Shown here: positions 22,192-34,405 of the stretch, one piece after another
Layout of the letters: each line of letters opens with the position of its first letter
Numbering within the stretch: position 1 is the first letter of the stretch
Assembly (NCBI GenBank): GCA_031769625.1
Contig: JAUIMM010000126.1
Span: 10,546,501-10,610,500, forward strand
Reading direction: 5' to 3'
Length of the DNA: 64,000 nt
From: Taudactylus pleione
Lineage: Eukaryota; Chordata; Amphibia; Anura; Myobatrachidae
Notes under the pieces: model-generated
The model's database searches: none
The model's input: the letters and a program-made list of their open reading frames with translations, nothing else
Told to the model about the DNA's origin: nothing
Program-made: the position numbers and the translations under genes

Positions 22192-23086
22192 GTATATCTC
22201 ATTGTGAAAACAAAGATTGGAACCTATGTTGGTAACTAACTCCTTATACAGAATAAGAGCAATAATATGGTACTGTGATAATTATTCATACATATCTAAT
22301 TAGGATAGACCATAGGAGTTACATCAAGCTTACAAAATAAGAAAATAAATCATGTGCATCTGTAGTAATTAGATGTTACAATAAGCCTAACATTATGGTT
22401 CAGTACAGCTACATGCAGTATAACTGGACATTACTGGAGATCCCAACGTATGGGCATTGGGCTGACCATGAATGGATCAAAGAGAGCGAGAGAGAGAAAG
22501 AGTGAGAGTGAGAGAGAGAGAGAGAGAGAGCGAGAGAGCGAGAGAGAGAGAGAGAGAGAGAGAGTAATTCTAGAAATCAGCTGCTGAAAGAAATATTAGT
22601 TGGAATACTACCTAATAAAATTTACATTACCTTTGAGTTAAGCTGAGCCATTTGGCTTTTATGTATAGTCACATACTGTATGTAAGAGTACACAGCCTTC
22701 CATATCAAGGGAAGCAAATAAAAACTCATTACAGCATATTTAATAAAGGAACTGAGATTTAAGTACAAACATTTTCATCAATGCTCTTAGCAGCTAACAC
22801 AATTCTGCAACAACCAGTGTAAGAGGTACAGTACATACGATTGCTAAGCATCCCCAGGGGCACATATAGCTGTTTGTGTATACTGTCTGTTGTATTAACT
22901 TAATGTTTTCAACATTTTTAGGACTTATTTTCAGTATTTTGGCAACTGTTTTGTTACTTTAAGTTATTTGATTACTATTCACCAACACACTTGCATGTGT
23001 TCTGTACTTTACACAGGCTCCTTATTGCATTTCAATGAATTTGTAAGCCTTGTATTTAGCTACTTCAATATGTTAATGTGATTTAA
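22192..23086. other. Gene-free stretch with a (GA)n microsatellite
   Basis: An interrupted GA/GAGC repeat runs from 22481 to 22564. The rest is AT-rich with no feature I can support. Confidence 0.6.
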
Positions 23087-23648
23087 GGATCCATTCATTA
23101 TGTTAATTATTGAGGGCTTGGCGGCCCCCCATAATTAAGTATCCAACTCGCTGTGAGTAGCAGCAGTGGATACAAGTTCGCCGAAGCAATTCAACATTGA
23201 TCCGATACAGAAACAGCTGATCCGAAAATCAGCTGTCTCCACAATCCCCTTCATTGCTTCTTTTGGAACAGTGCAACTTAGCACTGCAGAGGCTGACTCG
23301 GGCAGTGCTAGAGCAACTGCGTGAATTGGGCTTCAGGCGCACGAAGCCCTAGCGTCCGGCGGAAGGAGCCGGACAGGGGCAGAGGGATCCAAAAGGATCC
23401 CACTTTGCTACCCGGTACTCCTTCACATAGGGAAGGAGCAGGGTATGGGAACAAATGCCATCTGAAGATGGCGAATGTTCCCGCAGTCAAGCTCCGAAAA
23501 TATTAGGAATTTAGGTCCCCTTACTACTGTATGGGACAGCGGGACAAATCGGGGCTGAAAGGTAAGCAGAAGACATCAGTGATATCTCCCATATTACTTT
23601 TATAATGAATACCCCTGATCCTTAATGAAATATTAATGAATGGACCCC
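23087..23648. mobile_element. 562-bp MITE, ggatccattcatta family
   Basis: The left end ggatccattcattatg is mirrored by the right end taatgaatggacccc. It contains the module gggaacaaatgccatctgaagatgg, also seen at 16297 and 63215, and a palindrome ggcgcacgaagccc-like region at about 23330-23500. The flanking triplets TAA and AAA do not match perfectly. Confidence 0.65.
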
Positions 23649-23968
23649 AAAATGTGTCAGTGGTAAGTGAGCAGTGTATGTCAGAGAAAAAATGCATTAT
23701 GCAGAAATGTGATTGTTATAATCACTGTATCAAATAAAATCCCACAATTTCAGAAGAGATTAGATTTAAAAGACAACTGGATAGTTAAGGAAGGAAGGAA
23801 ACCCGTAAATTGGATACAACACAAGTACGGAAGATATTAATTAAACAAAGTTATCAGTGAAGATGATGGACTAAGGACAGGTGCATAGTTGTAGTGACAT
23901 CTATGGGTTTGTTTGGTTAAGAAGGATTGTACAAGTAGATGCAGATCTGTGCATCATATGATTGCCAC

Positions 23969-24490
23969 GGGATGTAGTTAACTTCCCAGCATCCGGAATG
24001 CTGGCCTGACGCGGAAAGCCTGATTAAAGATATGCGTCTAAATCCTGACGCCTATCTTTAGCCTGATGCCATTATCCCGACAGCTGCCATGCCGAACGAA
24101 GGTAAGTGGGGTATGTTAGGTGTTAGCTGCGGGGGGAGGGATAGGTTTAGGGACCTTCGGGGGGAAATTAGGGTCAGGCACCTCCCCCCTCGGGAGTATT
24201 AGGGTTAGGCTAGGGAAAGGGGGGTTTAGGATTAAGACCACCAGGGGGAAGTTAGGTAAAGGCACCCCCTTCCCTCAGGAGGATTAGGTTAAGGGTGCGG
24301 GCAGCGGGGGTTAGGGTTAGGCAACTCCGGGGGGAGGTTAGCCACCACCCGGAGGAGATTAGGATTAGGCACCACTAAGGGAGGGTTAGGGATAGGGGGG
24401 GGGGACAGGGAAGGGTTAGGGTACTTACCAGCCCCAGTCTGGATGTAGATTATTCAGGCTTTCGGCGTCGGTATTTAATCCAATTGCCAT
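23969..24490. mobile_element. Unclassified repeat with telomere-like core, copy A
   Basis: It starts gggatgtagttaacttccc and ends near ggcgtcggtatttaatcc. Collinear relatives are at 38159-38757 and, inverted, at about 54115-54553. The core (about 24113-24425) is an irregular tandem array of gttagggttaggcacc..gggggag units. The flanking arms contain tgacgc/gcgtca and gccgac-type inverted modules. Termini are approximate. Confidence 0.6.
24113..24425. repeat. Degenerate ggttagg(g/c) minisatellite
   Basis: About nine units of 30-40 bp built around ttagggttaggc(a/g)cc followed by a G-run. They contain TTAGGG words but not a continuous hexamer array, so this is a minisatellite and not a telomere tract. 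Confidence 0.8.
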
Positions 24491-24499
24491 TGTGACAAA

Positions 24500-25179
24500 G
24501 AATTGTTAGCAGGAACAGCAGTGGCAGACAGCATTCAATGTTGGCTAACGTGGGGACAGTTTGCACATACAGTACTGAAGTAAGTGTTACAATAGTACAA
24601 AAGGAATATGGTAAGAGCCTAGATAATGGTTTTGTAATTTGTTACATCATGAGAAAGAAACGACCTATTGCAGGCATAATTTTCAAAGTGGAAATGGCAG
24701 GCATTTAATAGTAACTGGATGTGTGGGATGAATATTACTCAAGGACAGGTAGCTTTATGTTTAGTGTAATTGTCACATTCCTTATGTAAAGCAGTGACTG
24801 ACTGGAGAAAAAATAACATTCCTGTTACTGGCAGATTGAGATCTAGACATTTACAGAGACAAAAATGATCACCTACATGGGCTAAATGAGAGATGAATAA
24901 AATATCACTTGAATTTAATTTCATGGTGCAACATGTTCAGGTTCTGCATTCGTTTCCCCACCAGTTGGAATGCCACTCTGTATTGTATTTGTAAATGTAC
25001 ATTTTGCAATATATTTAGCCTACAGTATGAATAGACCTATGATGAAAATACTTTTGTGTTACAGTTACAGCCAAACAAGCAATGAGAAAAATATTAGGCA
25101 GAACAGTTTTGGAAATCTTACTTGTATCTATGCTTAATGAGAAAGGGACAAATTTGGCATAAATCAGGAAAGGAAATAT
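24500..25179. other. No feature seen
   Basis: No gene or bounded repeat was recognised. Confidence 0.4.
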
Positions 25180-26025
25180 GGGCCTGATTCAGCAAGGATC
25201 GCAAAGAAGAGTTTGCTCGCAGTTGGCCGATGTTGCGTCTCTGCATATGCATGTGCATCTCAATGCGCATGCGCGAGCCAGTCACTGCGATCAAGTAAGG
25301 GATCGCATGGCATATGCAATTAGCACGGAGAGACCTCCCATGCAGGGGCAGAACTATGGGAGACAATGGAGGGGCCTGCCGCCGGGCTCCAGCTCTAAAG
25401 AGGGCACCTCCTCCATTGTCCACAACATATTCACCCCACTTAGGGCTGTAACTATGTACCATCATGGCCCTTCATGGCACCTGATAAGCCACCATACACT
25501 AGTGGAGAACTCCGTATCAGACCATCAGCTGCTGTCTTAGTCTATCTTTAGCCTGTCTGCATGAGAATTGCTACATTACAGTGTCAGCGGCTGTGACGGG
25601 GGGGCACCAAATTATAACTTGCCTCCGGGCGTCTGGGATGAACTTACGCCAATGACAGGGGGTGTTCGAGCAAACGCAGGTGTGCCTGTGCGTCTGAATG
25701 GCGTTATAGGGGCGTGCATAATTAAGCTTGTGCAGCGGCATACGCAGCTTTACGTCTCGATTCACACAGGAAGCTGCCACAATCCTGCGGCTGGTCAGGG
25801 CTGCCCCAGTTGTGCATACGGGTTCGGTGGTTCTCGATGTTACCGATGTTTTCGCAAGCCTGCATTCTGATCAAGCATAGAGTAAAGGGAGGTAGGCTGG
25901 CTTTATGTAGTGCTGGGCGTCTGTATCTTATGTTGCGATTGCTGTGCCTATGCATTTATTAGCATATTCTCGCAGCGCCCAGGTACGTGCGGTCTCTTAT
26001 TTGCAATCCTTGCTGAATCAGGCCC
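25180..26025. mobile_element. 846-bp MITE, gggcctgattcag family, with insert
   Basis: The left end gggcctgattcagcaaggat and the reverse complement of the right end agree at 24 of 25 positions. TAT flanks both ends (25177-25179 and 26026-26028), as for the 13287 element. The modules gcgtgcataattaagc and tcgatgttaccgatgtt tie it to 16432-16966. The extra length comes from an insert at about 25343-25655. Confidence 0.75.
25343..25655. mobile_element. Probable hAT-type insert in the 25.2-kb MITE
   Basis: It starts caggggcagaactatggg, a hAT-like terminus resembling those at 4147 and 62343. The segment to about 25655 has no counterpart in the related MITE at 16432. A right end around aaattataacttgcctc is partly inverted to the start. 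No 8-bp duplication was found, so the right border is uncertain. Confidence 0.4.
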
Positions 26026-26309
26026 TATGTCTTTGGTAGAGATTTTGCAATTGTAAAGCTTCTGCCAGCAAATTTTGGCCTGAAGTGGTCTCGATCCTGC
26101 CCTGATCACACAATAGACAAATGGACATTTGGTGTCGGAGTTCTAGTCATAAAATTTAAATTCAACAATATGCAAATTTACAAATATCACAAAATTGTGA
26201 AGCAAATGACTGCATAGCTGGAACGTACCTCTGCAAATTAGCTACTTCCGTTATGAAACTGATTTTTTTGTGATATTTTACAAAACTGATTTTTTTGTGT
26301 GTGAAATTT

Positions 26310-26496
26310 TAGAGATGTGTGGGTCCGATTCAACACCAAATTTAGGGATTCTAAGTCAAACCGAGTTTGGAATCACTTTGGGGTACCGCGTCAAACCGAG
26401 TCCCGGTTCGGATCTTCCTGCTTCTCGGAACTCAAAAAAAACAAAACACGTGAGGATGGTTTTGCATTCCGGATCCAAAACCAAAACACATCTCTA
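26310..26496. mobile_element. 187-bp element with TAGAGATGTG ends
   Basis: It begins tagagatgtg and ends cacatctcta, an exact 10-bp terminal inverted repeat of the same type as the 8601 and 39800 elements. Inner parts (gggtccgattc, caaaccgagt, ggatccaaaaccaaaac) match the style of those ends. Flanks tgaaattt and attttaac are not a clean duplication. Confidence 0.6.
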
Positions 26497-27053
26497 ATTT
26501 TAACCTGATTATGGTTTTCTGCAAAATTTGGTTATGAATCTGCATCTGCGTAAAGATGAAGGTCAGGTGGAAAACACAAAATGACCCAAGAAAACCATAA
26601 AATTACATACAAAATAATGCATTGTGTATGTCCATGACAATTGAATGAGCATTTGCAATGGTAGACTATGACTGAAAGTATAAACAGCAGTGACAGGAAA
26701 ATGTATGAGGCAGTCTTTGTGGAGCATTGTTAAAGAAAAAAAATTACAGAGTGTCTAGTAGAAAGCAGTACAAAAAAATCCAACAGCACAAAGAGAATAT
26801 TGGTTGAAAATTAAAAAGGTCACAAAATGCATTTTAAGAGGATGATATATTAACTGTGCAGTACATCCACATCTGAACAATATGCTATTGCTATGGGTTT
26901 GCAAACTCAGATATGTAAAGCTCCATTCAGTAATGATCTTTATATTTTGAGTGGCACCACAAAAAATTAGACTAGCGAGTGTGTAAGGTCATGCACATCC
27001 ACCACAGAGAAACTACCACCAAATTAGTTATATTTTAACGTGCAAAATGGATG
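26497..27053. other. No feature seen
   Basis: AT-rich sequence. No gene or bounded repeat was recognised. Confidence 0.4.
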
Positions 27054-27336
27054 ATTATTATTATTATTATTATCATTTATTTATATGGCGCCACAAATGT
27101 TCCGCAGCGCCTTACAAAGCACATAAACAAGTTGTAGACAAGCGACTTACAGAACAATACAATACAGGACCAGGACATGGATAATACATATTGCTACATT
27201 AGTGATCATAACACCCAGATAAGCAACAGAGCATAAGCAGCCAAGTGTTAGGTGCCCTAGTGGTGAGTAAGAAGTAGATGAAACTAAAGTAGGGAGAAGC
27301 ACAAGAGGGTAGAGGGCCCTGCTCATAAGAGCTTAC
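27054..27336 (-). mobile_element. LINE 3' end, 5' truncated (minus)
   Basis: This is the best-preserved tail copy: (att)n, tttatatggcgccaca, gttccgcagcgccttacaaag, acagaacaatacaatacagg, acccagataagcaacagagc, caagtgttaggtgcccta and gagggccctgctcataagagc, each the reverse complement of the matching part of 12600-12899. It ends where the copy would enter the coding region. It contains no ORF2 sequence. Confidence 0.8.
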
Positions 27337-27719
27337 ATGATCATCTTATATATAAATTGGCTACCATTACCCATCGCTCTGCTATTGCTGGAGGTAACCA
27401 CTGCAGGCGATAAGATGTGGCAATTACTGATGCAATAATTTTTATAAGAAGGAGTGTAAAAAAAACCTTTATAATTTAAGAAAAAAAACTTTTTTTTATT
27501 CAGCTAGTTAGATCACCCATGCACATATCCCCTGATACTGACCTAATGAAGGCGTAACCTAACTGTTATCACTCCAGGCCAGAGGCGCTGGGACAGCTGA
27601 ATTACTCTACTGCACTGGCCAAGCTTTGTTGATAGATTATGGCAATAAACAGTAGGTCCCGTAGTATTGGTTACAATTGAATTAGCTTCAAGTTATCTAA
27701 AACTGTGCTCATTTCCCAG

Positions 27720-28140
27720 AGCGCTGAAAGGGGGGGAGAGTGGGCACGAATTACCCATGCCCAGGCTTGTTGGAGGGGCCGGGCCCACCGCTACCCCCTC
27801 CATCTTACCTGTCAGCAGCCCCTCTCCCCACCAACTCAGCACATGCTGCTGTGTGTTGGACTGCAGTGGGGCTAGGGAGGCTGCTGCCGCCGAACAGCAG
27901 AAGTCTCCTCTGGCTTTGCGGAGGTGAGGGGGGGAGGGGGGGCGATCACACCGATCACTTCCCCCGACACTCTGATTTTCCCCTGGCTGATGGGGCTCAT
28001 AGCGCCTCCCTCTTCAGAGCACAATTATTATTATTGTTTTTTATATGTTTTTCCTAAGAGGAAGTGGCCATGCCTCCCATGATAAGGCCACACCCCCAAA
28101 AATTACCAGAGCCCGGACCAGCTCTCTATGGGTCTTCTCT
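27720..28140. repeat. GC-rich unassigned repeat-like segment
   Basis: An island of high GC content (ggggccgggccc, cccctctcccc, gaggtgagggggggag) ends in gccatgcctcccatgataaggccaca. The composition contrasts sharply with its surroundings and with nearby single-copy-looking sequence. The style resembles the hAT-type elements at 593 and 29046, but no termini were identified. Plus-strand frames 27667-27927 and 27740-28057 are probably shadows. Confidence 0.35.
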
Positions 28141-28761
28141 TTTCACACATTTGTTATTACAGTTTAACTGATGAAAATAAGAGGTCATCAGATTTATAAA
28201 TATCTCAAATTATAGAAGGCACTGATATATTTGAGACTTCTGGGCATATTTACTAACTATTGGATGCTAGACACATTTCTATTATTGTTGCTATTTGCTG
28301 CAATAAGAAATTAAGTTCCGCTGGGATGTACTAACATAGGGACAGAAGTTCAGAAAGAAGCCTATCCCTGTGATGAGCACTTTACTTTCACTTCCCAGCG
28401 GTCACTGTGCTACTACGCATGTGTGGTGTGCTGACCGCAATTACACGAATGGAGAATTTTGGGGAGTGAAGCTACGGATCCCTTTCCTGGTACTTTTTCT
28501 AATATGTAACCTGTTTGCTACAATGGCTAACGTCATCTTCAGCTTAAAATTATTGTTTTAAACTGTGATTTGTTTAAACTACAATATTTTGCATTTATTG
28601 TTATTTTATGTTTGCAGTTAGATTTTGTGCTATGAGAAAACAAACTGAATTTTCCAGATAAATTAAAATGCAACACAACTGCTCTAGCAATATAATTTGT
28701 AAGAAACAAGGGAGAATAGGAAAATTACCACTCTGGGTGCTCTGACCCAGCCCCACTCATC
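28141..28761. other. No feature seen
   Basis: No gene or bounded repeat was recognised. Confidence 0.4.
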
Positions 28762-28934
28762 GGGGTATATTTACTAAAGTGCGGGTTTTTAGAAGTGGAG
28801 ATGTTGCCCATAGTAACAAATCAGATTCTACTTAACATTTATCTAGCACCTTCTAGAACATAATAGCTAGAATCCGATTATTTGGTACTGGCAACATCTC
28901 CACTTCTAAAAACAAGCAGTTTAGCAAATATACC
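28762..28934. mobile_element. 173-bp MITE, ggggtatatttactaaagtg family, copy 1
   Basis: The left end ggggtatatttactaaagtgcgggtttttagaagtggagatgttgcc is mirrored by ggcaacatctccacttctaaaaac..gtttagcaaatatacc. The core is tagtaacaaatcagattcta. Other copies are at 45301-45476 and 58958-59133. Confidence 0.8.
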
Positions 28935-29045
28935 AATCATGTGAAATCTTACCAGTTAAAACTATGTACTTACAAACTTCCACCAAAGTTTGGCAAGATG
29001 ATGTTGGAGATAAGATAAATGCTTTTGGTATCCAATATTGTTATC

Positions 29046-29705
29046 TAGGACTGCCATCAGAAATTGTGGGGCCCAGGACTGAAAAAATTGGCAGCCCCTC
29101 TCCTTCCCCCGCTCCCTTATTCCTACAAAATTTGCCCAAAAAATGTCAAGCCTTCTGTGTCCAGTCAGCCCCTACTGTATGTGCATCCTGCCAGACCCCA
29201 TTTCTCTGCGTCCTGCCAGGCCCCCTTTTGTGCCCAGCTATGCCCACTTATGTGTGTACAATCAACCCCCCTAATCTGTCCAGCCAGCCCCCCTTATGGT
29301 CCAGCCAGCCCCCCTTATGAGTGTTTAGCCAGTCCTCCTTATAAGTGTCCAGCCAGCCCCCCTTATGAGTGTCCAGCTAGGCCCCTTCTGTGTATCAAGC
29401 CCCCCCTTCCTCCTCTTTCAAGGCACAGCACTGCCCGCTGGTAGTGCATTTGAACTTACCCGCATTGACGTGCCTGTGCGCTGCTGGACGGACCAGGGCT
29501 GTTAGAGCCGCGGCAGGTCCTAGTGCCGTCCACCGACTCAACCTAATCTGATGGAGACGCCAGCAGTGCTGCTGCTCTCCGTAGAAAAAGTAAATGGCTG
29601 AAATGACTGAGTTGTGTAGGGAAACAGGGAATGGGTCCGGGAGAGGGGTAGGAGCCGGGCCTCCCCCTTTCTGCCAAGTGCTCAGGGTCCCCTATGGTGG
29701 CCCTG
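29046..29705. mobile_element. 660-bp non-autonomous hAT-type element
   Basis: Starts taggactgccatcag and ends ctatggtggccctg. The flanks ttgttatc (29038-29045) and ctgttatc (29706-29713) match at 7 of 8 positions, as expected for an aged hAT duplication. The inside is GC-rich and contains a ccagccagccccccttatgagtgt minisatellite. The plus-strand proline-rich frames at 28964-29320 and 29064-29444 are translations of this element. Confidence 0.7.
29278..29388. repeat. ccagccagcccccctta minisatellite
   Basis: Four to five copies of a 22-28-bp unit (gtccagccagcccccctta tgagt) with small changes, inside the 29046-29705 element. Confidence 0.85.
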
Positions 29706-29713
29706 CTGTTATC

Positions 29714-30379
29714 ACTAGCCCTGTCCTGTCCTGTACTTTATACCTTTAACCTACATAAAACAACATAAAAATGAAGATCATTATTGGAGGAAAATGTATT
29801 TTCTCTTTAAACACATTTAGAAAGTACTTTTTTATTTTACTTTTTTTTAGTGTGGTAGAATAAAATAATCTATTTTATGTAGCAAACAACTAGATTGTAT
29901 ATTGCATGATAATTATGATATATAATTGTATGTACTGGTGATAATTACCAGTTACAAAACTTGACCAAAATTCATTTAAGTCTGAAGCACATTAATACAG
30001 CATTTTTCTTCATGGTGTTATTATCGATTTAATATCTATTCTGCTCAGAGGTTAATTACTACACACTTTAGCATTGGAGGCACAGTAATTATGGGAGATT
30101 TTGTAAACAGAGGTAGATGACAAGTGCATGAACACTTTTACATAATTTAGCTTGCTGCATATGACTGCCTAATTTATTTTACAGTATGTTGCAATTACCA
30201 TAACGGTTTATATGGAAAATTGCCCTTGCGATAAACATAGGTGTAACTAAATGATGGTTGTTAGATAAAATGTACATCAAAATAGATGATCTTGATGGGG
30301 CTGCGAATAAAAATCAGTGCGTTCGGAGCTACCCTAAGTGCTGCATAAAGCTGCACTTACTCACACGGACTCACGGGGG
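29714..30379. other. No feature seen
   Basis: AT-rich sequence. No gene or bounded repeat was recognised. Confidence 0.4.
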
Positions 30380-30815
30380 CAAACAAATTAAATCGACCCC
30401 ATAATGTCGAGAATGTTGACATGGTCGAAATGTGAACATGCTTAGCATGTTGCTACTCAACATTCCTTTCCCCTGGTGGTCACATCTGTAGCTGTTCTGT
30501 TGGAGAGGCGTGACAGAGTGGCGGTTCTGGTGGGTATTCTCCACCTATCCCTAACTCCTATCTCTAGTGCCTAGGCCTAACTTCCACCCCAGCCTAACCC
30601 TAACCTCCCTCTAGTGCTGAAGCCTAACTCTTCCGTCCCGCAGCCTAATCCTAATGCTGATATTTTGAGAATGTAGGGATTCCACATGTCGACATTTCTG
30701 ATGTCGAAATTGTAAACATAATGAGGATATTGACATTTCAACAATGTCGAACAGTTATTATGATCATTGTGGTGTCGACATAGTGAAAGTTGACCTTATG
30801 ACTGCATCCAGACTG
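30380..30815. repeat. Unclassified repeat with gtcgacat modules
   Basis: The modules aatgtcgagaatgttgacatggtcgaaatgt on the left and tgtcgacattt..gatgtcgaaatt..gtgtcgacatagtg on the right surround a cctaaccctaacctccctctagtgc core, the complement of the ggttaggg cores at 24 and 38 kb. A related fragment with tgtcgacattatg lies at about 59990-60115. Borders are approximate. Confidence 0.45.
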
Positions 30816-31204
30816 AGATGCCTATCTCACTTGTAATATAATTTAAAGGAGCCTAGATACACTTTCAGGTGTTTTTTAGCTGTACGAATAATATAGCATA
30901 CCTCCCCAACATTAGTGATCCCTGAATCTGGGCAAAGGGGTGTGGCTGAGCAGGTTACACTAAATACCAGGGTACAGGTGTGACTTAGGTAACTGATTGC
31001 TGCAGTACGTATAGGGTAGTCAGCTCTATTAGGAGGAAACAATAAAATGGTGAACCAGTTCTGAGGCAATGGTTAAATATAGAGATAGATAACTGTTATC
31101 ACATAGATAAAAAAAATATTAGTATGTGAATGGGCCAAAAATGGGAAGGGACAAAAACACATTTAATCAAACAATTCTGCAAATTCACTGAGGTTCTCAA
31201 TACC

Positions 31205-31995
31205 ATCTCTTGGGGGGCAGATGCAATCATAGTGATCCCTTCGATCGGGATGCCTAGTGCCGGTCTTCTGGCGTCTGGGAAATGTCAGGCCTCTCTATCT
31301 AGACGCCCGGCATTTCACCCTCGTCGGGAAATGACAGTCCGGAAGCCGGCTGTCGGTATTAAGGTAGCCGGTTTCCCGATTGTATACCCCTCCACTGGGG
31401 GCACTGCAAGAGGGGGACTACTACTAGGGGCACTACAAGCGGGGGGACTACTACTAGAGGCACTACAAGGGGGGGACTACTACTAGGGGCACTACAAGGG
31501 GAGGGGACTACTACTAGGAAACTGCATAGGGGGAGTGGGGGGACTACCACTGGGGTCACTGCATCAGGGGACCAGTACTGGGGGCTCTATAGAAAAGGGC
31601 AATACTGAGGGTACTGCATGGGGGGGACTACAACTTGGGCCACTATTTAAAGGGTACTGCATAAGGGTTACCACTCTTGGGGGCACTGCCTGGGGAGGAC
31701 TACTACTGGGCGCACTATATAAGGGGCTTCCTACTGAGGGCACTGCACAGGGGGGACCACTACTGGGGGCACTGTATAAGGGGCACTGCATAGGGCAGAT
31801 CACTACTGGGGACACTACTGGATAAAGGGGACCTCTCCTGGGGTACAAGGGGCACTGCATATGGGCACCACCACAGGGGGCATTACATAAGGGCTCAACT
31901 ACAGGGGGCACTTCATATGGGCACCACTACAGGGGGCATTGCATATGGGCACCACTACAGGTGGCATTGCATATGGGCACTACTACAGGGGGGGG
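31205..31995. repeat. Repeat element with gggggactactactaggggcact minisatellite
   Basis: The left part (31215-31390) contains gatcccttcgatcgggatgcc and gccggctgtcgg modules like the copy at 54115. From about 31392 a 25-40-bp G-rich unit (gggggcactgcataaggggaccactact) repeats around 15 times with decay. The unit resembles the one at 9025-9560. Open frames on both strands across it are shadows. Confidence 0.75.
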
Positions 31996-32211
31996 GGGGC
32001 GCCGTAACATGCATGTGCTTCGGGCGCTCTGGCTACACGCTACTCCTCTGGGTTTGCCATGTGGAGAACTGGCAGCCAAGATACATACATAGAGTTGCGT
32101 TTATAGGCACGCTAGGAGCGGTTGTGCACCCAGCACAAAACTGTTTAATTTATTTTTCCTGTCAGTAGAGCTGTGATACTGTTATATCCCACCACATGAA
32201 TAGAGACTATT

Positions 32212-32475
32212 GGGGAGATTTATCAAAGCAAAGAGAGAAATAAAGTGGAGAGAGATATAGTACCAACCAATCAGCTCCTGTCATTTTACAGGTTGTGTTT
32301 GAAAAATGACAGTTTGGAGATGATTGGTTGAAACTTTGAGGGATATGTTTCATGCCTTGTAAAGAGATAAAGTAAAAAACAATCAGCTTCTGTCATTTTT
32401 AAAGCACAGCCTGTAAACTGACAGGAGCTGATTGATTGGTACTTTATCTCTCTCCAAGCTTTGATACATCTCCTC
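32212..32475. mobile_element. 264-bp palindromic MITE, caaccaatcagctcctgtca family
   Basis: The left end ggggagatttatcaaagc is mirrored by the right end gctttgatacatctcctcc. Inside, accaaccaatcagctcctgtcatttt appears in several orientations, so it looks like two partial copies joined, with a second aaagagataaagta start at about 32361. Confidence 0.7.
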
Positions 32476-34310
32476 CTATGTACCTAAAACCTCTGTGCTA
32501 TAACCAGTAAAATGTTAAATAAAATGGACTGTATTGTCAAAACTGTGAAGTTCTTTTTTCAGCAATTCCATGTGCATGGGCCATTTCCACATTCCAACCA
32601 ACAGAGCCCAGTGATGCATACCTCCCAAATGTCCAAATTTCAAAAGGACAGTCCTGACTTAGGGGCTATACCAGCCATTATGGTTGTCCTGATCTGCTGG
32701 ACAGTTGGTATGTCACGCTCTTAGCTACTCTACAGTTGCCAGCTATGGACACCAGATGCAAATGCCACTGGTGTCTCTAGCATTAAAGATGTGAGTGCAG
32801 GAGGTACAGGAATGGGAGAAGTTTAGTGCTATACATGTTCTGGGGCGTGGTTACACTATATTATGCAGACCCTCTTTTTTATAATGTGGCCACGAACCCC
32901 ACCATGATCAGGGATCCAGCAATGTAGGAAGGTATGGTGACTGAGCTAGCCCATGGGTACCCTAAGCAGAACTGTTACAATGTGCACCTCGTATGTACCA
33001 TGAAACCAAAGTACCAAATGTATTGGTACACCCACATTAGTTATACCTCTGGGGTGGACAAATTATTGCAGAATCCTGGATTGGGGAGATCAAATCTAGG
33101 AGACAGCAAGATGTTCGGAGCCAGGACGTGCATTCATTGATACCAAAAGTAATCAGACCTGTGCTCCTGTGAGCTCTTTCAGTATTTTGAAGAAGTCACA
33201 CAATAACATAAAAGTTCAGCATCACTAACACATCTATAGCTTGTTACTACAAGTAAATAACATACATACATCACTGCCAACCAACATGCTTGGTCAGCAT
33301 ACAACTGGGTATACATAGTTGGACATTAATTCAGTTGTATACCACAGTACAGTAGTATTAAAGTGTAATTGCACACTATAGTTGCAATAGCAGCTCTTTA
33401 TGAATGCCACTAAAATGAGTCTCAAGGGTGGGACGTACTGTATTGCTAAAGTATTTTTAATGAGGACAGCAGTTCAACAAGGTCATACTTTGCAATGACA
33501 CCACTATTTTCCGCTGATTGTGCATTAATAGTTTGTCATGTCACACTTGAAAATAAAAACAATTTTCTATATAAAAATAATTATATACAATGAAGATAAA
33601 TTCTACACTACTGCACAAGACAGTATAAATAATGAATGTTACAAAGAAATAAGGTTAATCAATATGAGACTATGAGGCCCTGTAAGAACACCTGGACAAT
33701 AACATGTGACTAAACCACTACACAGGGACCAACAAAAGTGTCCCAAATCATTACACAGCTCCTACTGTCATTCCAAATGAATGCTTACAGCATAAATACT
33801 GTAGAATCTTAAATTACACTAATTATTTTAATTACTTTATTCAAAACAAGGTAACACATAATATATGGATATGTCATAGTTCATCACAGTAAACCAACTC
33901 AATACCTTCTCTAAAAAAATACATATTTTGTTTTCTGTAATATTGACAGTTCGTCTGGACAGTGAAAATTACAATTTCTAAAATGCCAATTAATGTGATG
34001 TACACATGATTTGCAAAAGTAAAACCACATGTGCTAGGATTAAAAAAAAGTCTGCATACGAATAGTTGCCAAATGTAATGCAAATCTTGCTTCATTTCAG
34101 CCTATCTTCCTCCCAATACAACTGACTGAGCATCCTATCGTTAATTCATCCTAGCAGTCTACAGCATCTCGTTCTGTATAGAAGGAGAAAGAAAATTAAG
34201 CACGTTGCCTGTAAATGGAGTGAGAACAGCCTGAAATAGGAAGATCTCCAGAGCATCGATGTCTACAGAAACAGCATTGCAAATATGAAGAAAATATTGA
34301 AATCCCTTAC

Positions 34311-34405
34311 CAATCATTGATCTCTTCCTGGCTGGGCTTAGTGTGCTCATGTTGCAAGGTGCATAGCAGTTAGTGACTGCCTGTCTGTCTGTAAAAGCCT
34401 CACAT
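34311..34405 (-). other. Candidate 95-bp exon, unrecognised gene
   Basis: On the minus strand a pyrimidine-rich tract tgtttgtgtcttcctcttcag ends at 34406, resembling a 3' splice site. The segment after it contains an ATG at 34350-34348 (context gcaacATGa, A at -3) encoding MSTLSPARKRSMI. It then meets TTG|GTAAGG, a good 5' splice site, with GT at 34310-34309. A larger minus-strand frame (34443-34159) reads through both sites. I do not recognise the peptide. One exon by eye is weak evidence; it could be a chance match. Confidence 0.22.

Noticed and set aside
24113..24425. Interstitial telomere tract
   Set aside because: Units are 30-40 bp with only single or paired TTAGGG words, in a dispersed repeat; it is a minisatellite, not a fused telomere.
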